Source: Gigantopelta aegis
Lineage: Eukaryota > Mollusca > Gastropoda > Neomphalida > Peltospiridae
Direction of reading: 5' to 3'
Length of the DNA: 64,000 bases
NCBI RefSeq assembly: GCF_016097555.1
Contig: NC_054706.1
Span: 50,299,513 to 50,363,512, forward strand
Position 1 is the first letter of the stretch. Every line of letters begins with the position of its first letter. Below the pieces are notes generated by a model that was given only the letters and a program-made list of their open reading frames with translations, had not been told where the DNA came from and did not search any database. The position numbers were made by a program, and so were the translations under genes. Positions 32,801 to 44,800 of this stretch are shown in pieces.

Positions 32801-35800
32801 ACTTCATAAATCTCATCCTTACGCCCTACACCACTTCATAAATCTCATCCTTACGCCCTTACACACCACTTCATAAATCTCATCCTTACGCCCTACACCA
32901 CTTCATAAATCTCATCCTTACGCCCTACACCACTTCATAAATCTCATCCTTACGCCCTACACCACTTCATAAATCTCATCCTTACTCCCTACATCACTTC
33001 ATAAATCTCATCCTTACGCCCTACACCACTTCATAAATCTCATCCTTACACCCTACACCACTTCATAAATCTCATCCTTACGCCCTACACCACTTCATAA
33101 ATCTCATCCTTACGCCCTACACCACTTCATAAATCTCATCCTTACGCCCTACACCACTTCATAAATCTCATCCTTACGCCCTACACCACTTCATAAATCT
33201 CATCCTTACGCCCTACACCACTTCATAAATCTCATCCTTACGCCCTACACCACTTCATAAATCTCATCCTTACTCCCTACACCACTTCATAAATCTCATC
33301 CTTACGCCCTACACCACTTCATAAATCTCATCCTGGATAAAACCAGGTCTTACGCCCTACACCACTTCATAAATTTCATCCTTACGCCACCAAACCGCTT
33401 CATAAATCTCATCCTTACACCCTACACCACTTCATAAATCTCATCCTTACGCCCTACACCACTTCATAAATCTCATCCTTACGCCCTACATCACTTCATA
33501 AATCTCATCCTTACATAAATCTCATCCTTACCCCTAAACCACTTCATAAATCTCATCCTTACGCCCTACACCACTTCATAAATCTCATCCTTACGCCCTA
33601 CACCACTTCATAAATCTCATCCTTACGCCCTACACCACTTCATAAATCTCATCCTTACACCCTACACCACTTCATAAATCTCATCCTTACTCCCTACATC
33701 ACTTCATAAATCTCATCCTTACGCCCTACACCACTTCATAAATCTCATCCTTACGCCCTACACCACTTCATAAATCTCATCCTTACGCCCTACACCACTT
33801 CATAAATCTCATCCTTACGCCCTACACCACTTCATAAATCTCATCCTTACTCCCTACACCACTTCATAAATCTCATCCTTACGCCCTACACCACTTCATA
33901 AATCTCATCCTTACACCCTACACCACTTCATAAATCTCATCCTTACGCCCTACACCACTTCATAAATCTCATCCTGGATAAAACCAGGTCTTACGCCCTA
34001 CACCACTTCATAAATCTCATCCTTACGCCCTACACCACTTCATAAATCTCATCCTTACGCCCTACACCACTTCATAAATCTCATCCTTACGCCCTACACC
34101 ACTTCATAAATCTCATCCTTACGCCCTACACCACTTCATAAATCTCATCCTTACGCCCTACACCACTTCATAAATCTCATCCTGGATAAAACCAGGTCTT
34201 ACGCCCTACACCACTTCATAAATTTCATCCTTACGCCACCAAACCACTTCATAAATCTCATCCTTACGCCCTACACCACTTCATAAATCTCATCCTTACG
34301 CCCTACACCACTTCATAAATCTCATCCTTACGCCCTACACCACTTCATAAATCTCATCCTGGATAAAACCAGGTCTTACGCCCTACACCACTTCATAAAT
34401 TTCATCCTTACGCCACCAAACCACTTCATAAATCTCATCCTTACACCCTACACCACTTCATAAATCTCATCCTGGATAAAACCAGGTCTTACGCCCTACA
34501 CCACTTCATAAATCTCATCCTTACGCCCTACACCACTTCATAAATCTCATCCTTACGCCCTACACCACTTCATAAATCTCATCCTTACGCCCTACACCAC
34601 TTCATAAATCTCATCCTTACGCCCTACACCACTTCATAAATCTCATCCTTACACCCTACACCACTTCATAAATCTCATCCTTACGCCCTACACCACTTCA
34701 TAAATCTCATCCTTACACCCTACACCACTTCATAAATCTCATCCTGGATAAAACCAGGTCTTACGCCCTACACCACTTCATAAATCTCATCCTTACGCCC
34801 TACACCACTTCATAAATCTCATCCTTTCACTACTTCATAAATCTCATCCTTACGCCCCACACCACTTCATAAATCTCATCCTTAGAACCACACCACTTCA
34901 TAAATCTCATCCTGGATAAAACCAGGCCTTACGCCCCACACCACTTCATAAATCTCATCCTTAGAGCCACAGTTTTTGAAAACCATATATTAATCAGAAT
35001 GTATTCTATTGACATTTGTTTTTTTGTTTTGTTTTGCAGGTATGTGGTTCACATGACCAAACACCATGAAGGTTTCACAAGTTGGCCATCCAAATATTCA
35101 TTTAACTGGAATGCTATGGATGTGGGCCCTAAACGGGATCTCGTAGGTTCGGAATAAAGTATCATATATTTTATAGTATTTTACAATATTTGTTTCCTGG
35201 TATAAATGCAGTGTTAATTTAAGTTTAGAAAAGGAAAACAACCATGGCTAGTATATCTATATTTTACAGTCATTTGCATTTGACAAAAAGTAAAATAATT
35301 AAACTATAGCACTTCCTTTTTGTTTTAATATGAAGTACATATACATATACAAATTTAAAGTATGTTTTCTTTAATGACTAGAGCACATTGATTAATTAAT
35401 CATCGACTATTGCATGTCAAACATTTGGTAATTCTGACTGGTAGTCTTCTGAAGAAACCCGCTACATTTTTCCTTCAGAAGCAAATGATCTTGTATACCG
35501 GTATGCACCCCCCCCCCCCTCCCCAATACAAGACAATACATAGCAAGACCTTTAATATAGCATTTTTTTTTTTTTTAAGGGAGTATTCTTGGGTTTTTTG
35601 TGATGTTTTTTGGTGTGTGTATGTGTGTGGGAGAGGGGTGGTTGGAGGGAGATGCAAACCAAGTATTTTATTTTATATTCAGAAGGTGGCTTTTATATTT
35701 ACTGAAGATAAAATTATATTTTTTCATTGGTTGAATTTCTTCCATGTTTGTTCACAGGAGCACTGGCTTCTGCAATTCGAAACCGTACCAACATTCACTT

Positions 35801-38800
35801 TGGCTTGTATCATTCCCTGTTTGAGTGGTACAACCCACTGTTTGAGAAGGACCAAGCTAATAAATTTCAGACAAATGACTTTGTTATGGTAAGATATATA
35901 CAGCATTCAATATGTACATGTAGGCCTACATATATACAGAAAGTCTTTATTTTTAGCCTCTTATCGGTCCAAGCGGAGGGGATTATAGGTTTCTTCACCA
36001 TCCTTTTGTCTGTCTGTCTGTCCGTCCGCCCATCTGTCCGTCTGTCCCACATATAGTTTTATTATGAATTGTTACAGATCAAGTTTTGACTTTCATGGTG
36101 ATTTGCTTATTTTTCAGTGTTATGGCCTTTGAACTTATATATAGTAGGAGATAAGAAAAGTTGTTGGGCCCTGAATTTTTTTTTTTAAAGTACCATACAG
36201 AGAAATAATTGATCTTAATCAGCTAACATTGGGTGGATCTTTGCATGTATACTAGTATTTAATGAAACAAATTATGATTAACTTGGCTCCCTCCCCTGCA
36301 TAATTCCCTGCACTTACACAGGTATAAACAGGTTTCGTGTAACAAATGCTTGGTTAAACTCAGTATAGACTAATTGTCACTTTTCAGTAATTGTTCTAGA
36401 TAATATATGAATTTCAAACATAGGTTAAAACAAAATAATTTCCAGTTAGTAACTTTAAGAGTGGAAATAATCAAGATCATGGATCATGGAAATTGAAATG
36501 GTGGACCATGGTAGTCAATATCATGGTAATCAATTTCTTGGTAGTCAATATCATGGTAATCAATATCATGATGATCAATTTCTTGGTAGTCAATATGGTA
36601 ATCAATATCATGATGATCAATTTCTAGCTAGTCAATATCATGATAATATGGTAATCAATTTCTAGGTAGTCAGTATGGTAATCCTGGTAGTCAATATCAT
36701 GATGATCAATATCATGGTAATCAATATCATGGTAATCGATATCATGATGATCAATTTCTAGCTAGTCAATATCATGATAATATGGTAATCAATTTCTAGG
36801 TAGTCAGTATGGTAATCATGGTAGTCAATATGATGATCAATTTCTAGCTAGTCAATATCATGATAATATGGTAATCAATTTCTAGGTAGTCAGTATGGTA
36901 ATCATGGTAATCAATATCGTGGTAATCAATATGGTAATCAATTTCTAAGTAGTCCGTATCATGGTAATCAATTTCTAAGTAGTCAAATATCATGGTAATC
37001 AATATGGTGATCAATATCATGGTAATCAATATGGTAATCAATATCATGGTAGTCAATATGGTAATCAATATCATGGTAATCAATTTCATGGTAGTCAATA
37101 TCTTGATAATCAATTTCTAAGTAGTCAATATGGTAGTCAATATGGTAAACAATATCATGGTAATCAATTTTTAAGTAGTCAGTATCATGGTAATCAATAT
37201 CATGGTAGTCAATATCATGATAATCCATTTCTAAGTAGTCAATATCATGGTAGTCAATATCATGGCAGTCAATATCATGGTAATCAATATCATGGTAATC
37301 AATTTCTAAGTAGTCAGTATCATGGTAGTCAATATCATGGTAATCAATATCGTGGTAGGTAATATCATTTTTATTTTACATTTCAGAGAAAAACACTTCC
37401 TGAGCTGTATGAAATTGTCAACATGTACAAGCCTGATATTATATGGTCTGACGGAGACTGGATGGCCCCAGACTGGTACTGGAATGCCACAATCTTCTTG
37501 GCCTGGCTCTATAACGAAAGGTGATTTACAAAGAAAAACGTATATAAACACAGCCACACATCACACACAAAACCTCGCCAAATTTCCTCAATCAAAATTG
37601 CGCACCCTTTTCTCTTTGGCATTAACTACTCCATTCAAAATTGCATAGCACCACCACCACCCCCACCCGCCTGCTACCGATTTGATGTGGCTGCTGGTGC
37701 TCCCTTGCACCTGCCAGTGCAGGTGGTCCCTCCTCTCCCCTCCCCCCACCTTTCCTGACAGGTGTGCGCTACAACAGCTTGTTCTGAATGTGCACATAAA
37801 ACCCTATAAGATGACATGACATCACAAACATACCTGTACATGTAAACTTGAAAAACACTCGGGATAAAAGATCACAGTCACATTTTAAAAACTCATACTT
37901 TTTTCTCACAATTAATGGTATACTTTAAGCCTCGTTTGGCATAACATGCATGTTTAGGACATGATTTACATGACAGTAATGGGTTACACAAAATTAAGTG
38001 GGTTACCTGAATTTTTTTGTGTAACACAAATGGCTTATGCAAATTTTAAATTCTTAGAGTCTGGTATTAAATAATCTTTTATCAACTCTGTTACATCAGA
38101 TGTTTTGAAACAATCAAGGGACAGGTTGTACTTGTAAAGCACTATAGTCCGAGATGTGATGGATTATAGAATAGATGCCTCACAGTGATAGATGCCCTAC
38201 AACTGGTACATGAAAGGCTATGGTATGTACTGTCCTGTGTGTGGGACAGTTCATAAAAAAGATCCATTGCTGCTTTATAGTAGTCAGAGTCAAAACAACC
38301 ACAGGTTAGAGTTTTAAATATGCTGACGAGTTGTTAAATAAATAGGCCTGTGCCGTGTCAAAATAACCACAGGTTGGAGTTTTAAATGTGCTGACGACAT
38401 TAAGGACCACACAGATATTGAGAGAGGAAACCCGCTGTCGCCACTTCATGGGCTACTCTTTTTCGATTAGCAGCAAGGGATCTTTTATATGCACCATCCC
38501 ACAGACAGGGTAGTACATACCACAGCCTTTGATGTACCAGTTGTGGTGCACTGGCTGGAGTGAGAAATAGCCCAATGGGCCCACTGACAGGGATCGATCC
38601 CAGACCAACCGCGCATCAAGCGAACGCTTTCACCAGTGGGCTACGTCCTGCCCCTCGTTTGGCACAAATGTATTACACCGGCAGACCTCGACATGAACAA
38701 ATTTGAATTGAGTGATTAATTGCTCCCCTAATTTAAATTAATGGGAGCCATTTAAGAGATTAACATATTGATGCCATATAACTTCATATGCTAAAGGGAG

Positions 38801-41800
38801 CTAAAAGCTACTCTCCTTGAACTAGTCTCAGGAGAAAAAAAAAAGTTTTTTTGTTTAATGACACCGCTAGAGCACATTGATTACTTAATCATCGGCTGTT
38901 GGGTGTCAAACATTTGGTCATTCTGACACGAAGTCATCAGAGAAAACGTGCTACATTTTTTTCTAATGCAGCAAGGGATCTTTTAAATGCACATTCCCCA
39001 CAGATAGGAAAGCACATACCATGGCCTTTTGACCAGTTGTGATGCACTGGTTGGAACGAGAAACATCCCAATCAGTTGAATGGATCCACAACGATAGTTC
39101 GATCTTACGACGCAAGCACTGTGAGTGAGCACTCAACCGAATGAGCTTAATCCTGCCGGAGTCTCAGGAGAATGATGGAGAGCGAGAGTGATAGCTCTCT
39201 GAAACAGCGAGGTCTTTGATTACCAGTGCTTAGTAACATCTCGTATAGTTTTTTTTATAGACATTCAAAGCATTTGAGGGGGGGGGGGGGGGGGGAGCTG
39301 GACGTGTCAGTGATAGTGCTCACCTGATGTGCAATCGATTTAGGATCGATTTCCATCATTGGGATCATTAGGCTATTTCTCGCTCCAGCCAGTGCACCAC
39401 GACTGCATGGTGTAACAAAGACTGTGGTATGTACTATCCTGTCTGTGGGATGGTGCATATAAAAGATACCTTGCGAGTAGCCCATAAAGTGACGACAGTG
39501 GATTTCCTTTCTCAATATCTGTGTGGTTCATAACCATATTTCCGATGCCATGTAACAGAATAAAATGTGTTGAGTGCGACGTTAAATAAAACATTTCCTA
39601 CCTTCCTTCAAAGCATCTGTATGACAGGAGAGTACTACTCCCACGAGTTTTGGAGATTATGCATAGCCTCTCCTGCCCACCACCCCTTTGGTGGGCCCAT
39701 TGGGCTACTTCTCATTCAATACTGGTATATCAAAGGCCATGAGTTTTGGAGATTATGCATTGCCTCTCCTGCCCACCACCCCTTTGGTGGGCCCATTGGG
39801 CTACTTCTCATTCAATACTGGTATATCAAAGGCCATGAGTTTTGGAGATTATGCATTGCCTCTCCTGCCCACCACCCCTTTGGTGGGCCCATTGGGCTAC
39901 TTCTCATTCAATACTGGTATATCAAAGGCCATGAGTTTTGGAGATTATGCATTGCCTCTCCTGCCCACCACCCCTTTGGTGGGCCCATTGGGCTACTTCT
40001 CATTCAATACTGGTATATCAAAGGCCATGAGTTTTGGAGATTATGCATTGCCTCTCCTGCCCACCACCCCTTTGGTGGGCCCATTGGGCTACTTCTCATT
40101 CAATACTGGTATATCAAAGGCCATGAGTTTTGGAGATTATGCATTGCCTCTCCTGCCCACCACCCCTTTGGTGGGCCCATTGGGCTACTTCTCATTCATT
40201 ACTGGCCATGGTATGTGCTATCCTGTCTGTGGAATGGTGCATACACAAGATCCCTTGATACTAATAGAAAATGTAGCAGGTTTCCTCTCTAACACTATGT
40301 CAGAATTACCACGTTTCACATGCAATAGCTGATAATTAATAAATCAATGTGCTCTAGTGCTGTCGTGAAACAAAACAAAAACCTTTAACAGCACCACGAC
40401 TGGTTTATGAAAGGCTGTGGTATGTGCCATCCTGTCTGTGGGATGGTGCATATATAACATCCCTTGATACTAATAGTAAAATGTTTCCTCTCCAACACTA
40501 TGTCAGAATTACCAAATGTTTGACAAGCATTAGCCGATAATTAATGAATCAATGTGCTCTAGTGCTGTCGTTAAACAAAACAAACTTTAACTTTGCCACC
40601 CCACCCCTACTGAAGGGTGACAATATATACCGGTAGCTGTTTCTCCCTGCTGACATCGTCTGATGGAGCCCTATGGTTTGAGTCTAACATGTTTGATGAT
40701 TCTGTGTTTTTTATATTGAACAGCCCAGTAAAGGACACAGTTGTTGTAAATGACCGGTGGGGATCCAATGCACGGTGCAAGCATGGAGGCTTCTTAAACT
40801 GTAACGATAAATTCAATCCAGGTTAGTCCATATTATTGTACTGCGTTTTTTAAAATTGTTATTTGTTATGTCAAGAGGTAGTACTTTTGGCTTATCTGAA
40901 GGGACGTCTCTCTATAAATATTTGGAGCAATATTTCTCAAAATATAAAATATGAGAGGCAGGACGCATCCCAGTGGTAAAGTGTTCGCTTGATGCTCGAT
41001 CGGTGTGGGATCAATCTCCTGTTGCTGGGCCCATTGGGCTATTTCTTGTTCCAATCAGTACACCTCAACTGGTATATCAAAGGCCATGATATGTGCTATC
41101 TTGTGTGGGATAGTGTATATAAAAGATGCCTTGCTACTAATTAAAAACATGTAGCGAGTTTCTTCTGATGACTATGAATCAGAATGACCAAATGTTTGAC
41201 ATCCAATAGCCGATGATTAATTAATTGATGTGCCCTAGTGGTGTCATTAAACAAAACAAACTTTAACTTTTGATTAATTTTGTTTTAAACATAACTTTAT
41301 TAATTGTGCCTTATCTACTAAACTGATATTCCTGTTCATTTAATCACTCATTTTAATTTAATTTTATGCTTATTTCGAAATAAAGTTCAAGCATGCTCCC
41401 CTGGGCACACACTTCAGCATGGACTGATTGTACAGGACAGTGTTTAATGGTTTATGTGTTAGTGTTCAGTGAGAGAGCCATGGGTGTAATGACCTTACTG
41501 AGTCCTTTAAACTTGCTCTGGATGGAAATCGGTACTGGGGTGTGAACCAAGTACCTACAAGCCTTGAGGCTGATGGCTTGACCTCTACACCACGAAGGCC
41601 AGTGATGGTCCTGTTCTAAGTGCTTGTATCATAAGATCGAATCACCTCAGTGAATCCATTTTCCTCAACCAATGCACCACAACTGGTTTTTAAAGGTCAT
41701 GGTATGTGCTGTGCTGTTGGTGAGAAAGTCCATATAAAAGATCTCTTGCTACTAATGGAAAATGTAACGGGTTTCCTCTCTAAAACTATATGTCAGAATT

Positions 41801-44800
41801 ACCAAATGTTTGACATCCACTAGCTGATAGTTAATAAATCAATGTGTGCTAGCGGTGTTGTTAAACTAAACAAACTAACTTTTGCTTGTTTAAACTCTAT
41901 GTATGTGCCTACATGTTTATCCAATTAAGGTTCAGGCACTTCTGTTCCAAGCTTAATCTCTGACATGGCCAGTGGTTGGACTTGGAACAGAAGAATATTT
42001 ACTTTTTTTCGGGACAATTTTGCTTTTATTAACAAAAAACAGAAAAGAGATAATTTAAAGCATCTGCCAAAAGATATAAGCTATAGTTGAAGTATAAATA
42101 ATTTTTATGATGCAAAATTTACATAGGGCACATTTAAAAAAAAGTTTTTTTAAAATTACAAATTATTATTATTATATAATTGTAATTTTGTAAGTACCCA
42201 TTGTTTGCTTTACTAAACAGAAAGTCCTAATTTTGTTTTTCAGGCAAACTGCAGCCTCGGAAATGGGAGAACTGTATGAGTATTGACCGCTATTCTTGGG
42301 GATACCGCCGCCCCGCCACTGTGAACCAGCTTTACAGCATCGAGGATCTCATCGCACTGCTGGTTGAAACTGTCAGGTAGTTTACCAGGGCCATCGGACC
42401 CTGCAGTCAGAATAAACCATCCCAGTCTTGTTTTGTACCTTAGTGATCTCATTTAAAGTCTAAATAGTCCATTTGTACATTGTACATCAGCCATCAGATT
42501 ATTCACAACAACCAAAAGTTTGGTCAAGCAACTTGATTTTATAGCAAGTTGACCATCAGACAATTGATCAATGTTTTTCAAATCAGCAAAATTGTTACAA
42601 CAAAGAAACATGCAACTTTCTCAGTTAACAGAATCCTCATCTAAAGATTGCTCTTACAATTTTATTAACTAACTGTAAATTCCTTAGGGGTTGTCTGACA
42701 AGCTTTATTTTATATTTATTTTTTAATGATTTGTCTTGTTTCAGAATTGATGGTTTAGGCAATGAGTGTATCTACCCACCCAACACACTAATTAAAATGT
42801 TATTTCAACTATGTGTGTATAGAAGATAGCACGTGGTAAACCTACCAGGCATAAACAATAATTGAAGTGCATCCTGCCTACTACAAGCCGGGTCTAGCTC
42901 AGTCAGCTAGTAGGGCAATGAGTGTATCTACCCACCCCATACACTAATTATAATGTTATTTCAACTATGTGTGTATAGAAGATAGCATGTGGTAGACCTA
43001 CCAAGCATAAACAATAATTGAAGTGCATCCTGCCTACTACAAGCCGGGTCTAGCTCAGTCAGCTAGTAGGGCGCTTCCCTGAGGTGCGTGCATCATAGGA
43101 TCGAATCACCTCTGTAACTGTAAATTCCTTCGGGATTGTCTCTGTAAAGCTTTATTTTATATTTATTTTTTAATGATTTGTCTAGTTTCAGACGTATGCA
43201 TAGGAGATAGCATGTGGTAGACCTATGAAGCATCGATTCACCTCAGTGGACCCATTCTCTGATTGGGCTTTTCCCCGTCCAATCCAGTGCCCCATGACTG
43301 GTATTTCAAAGGCTGTGGTATGTGATGTCCTGACTGGGGGAAAGTGCATATAAAAGATCCCTTTCTGCCAATGAAAAAAACGGAGCAGGTTTTTTCTAAC
43401 ACGATGTGTCAAAAGTTACATCCATTAGCCGATGATTGATAAATCCATGTGCTCTAGTGGTGTTTGATGGAGGTGTGATATACGTCATAAGATGGATTGT
43501 CCTATCTTAGTGCGACAAAATTGTAAAACCATTGTACATGTGTAGGTAGGTTGTGACATCACTACAGCACATGCCATAGTGATGTCATAACTTAAGACGG
43601 TTTTTCCGTCCCTGCAGTACTCCATGACTGGTATATCAGTGGCTTTGATATGTAATGTCCTGTCTATAGGGAAAATGCCTATAAAAGATCCTTTGCTGCT
43701 TTTTTGGAAGAATAGCCTATGAGGTGATATTGGATTTCTTCTCTTTCCTAAGTACACCAGATAGCCGAGGTCTCATTAAACAAATATTCCTTTCCTTTCA
43801 CAGCCTGCATCAGAAGTGTGGGTGTGAGAGTAGCAGGGAACTAACCCCACTAACAATGAAGATTAGGCATTACACATTGGCTCCTCCCTCCAGTCGTTGA
43901 CATCTTTCGACACCCATGGTCTTTTCTGTTAATAAAAGTTTGTTTTGTTTAACAACACTGCTAGAGCTCATTGAATACTTAATCATCGGCTATTGGATGT
44001 CAATTCATTTGGTAATTCTGACTCGTAGTCATCAGAGGAAACCTGCTACATTTTTCCTAATGCAGCAAGGGATCTTTTATATGTACATGCACTTTCCCAC
44101 ACAGAGGAAAGCACATACCATGACATTTGGCCAGTTGTGGTGCAATGGTTGCAATGTGAAAAAAAAACCAATCAGTTGAATGGATCCACCGAGGTGGTTC
44201 GATCCTGCGACACAAGACACAGCACCTCAGGATAGCACTCATCTTACAGAGATAAATCCTGCCCAGGTTTTATATTAATAGAAGACATACATGTTGCAAC
44301 CAGCGGTAAACATTCCATTCCTTTTGTTACTTAAACTATCATTTCTTGATTTATGGGGACAGGATCGAACCACCTCAGTGGATCCGTTCAACTGATAGGG
44401 TTTTTTCTCGTTCCAACCAGTGCACCACAACTGGACAAAGGCCATGGTATGTGCTTTCCTGCCTGTGGGAAAGTGCATATAAAAGATCCTTTTCTGCATT
44501 AAGTGTCTGGGGCTTTCTTCACTAAACTCTCGCAACTTTGCGATCTCGCAGTACAATGCTAAAAGACTTACAAAGAGGATGCTTTGTTGTCTAGCAGAGC
44601 CTAAGAGACCTTTGTGAATAAGGCCCCATAATTGCCAAATGTTTTACATCCAATAGCCGATGATTAATAATCAATGTGCTCTAGAGGTGTCGTTAAACGA
44701 AAAACAAAACTTTTTTCTTGATTTACAAAGTTTGTTTTGTAGTTATGGAGGGAACCTACTTGTGGACGTGGGTCCCACATCCTACGGAACAATTGCACCA

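Noticed and set aside
31385-34965. A CRISPR-like array of 32-bp repeats
   Set aside because: There are no unique spacers; units are contiguous, and the DNA is an animal intron.
36844-37228. Open frames coding DYHDIDYH-type repeats
   Set aside because: They are translations of the 15-bp array in an intron; period and frame explain them fully.
39567-40332. Proteins of 241 and 214 residues
   Set aside because: Two frames of the same SINE-derived 96-bp repeat; no start context or homology.
43040-43120. A genuine tRNA gene
   Set aside because: A-box and B-box-like words are present, but no clover-leaf closes and the sequence continues into a SINE body; the same holds for all other tRNA-like heads here.
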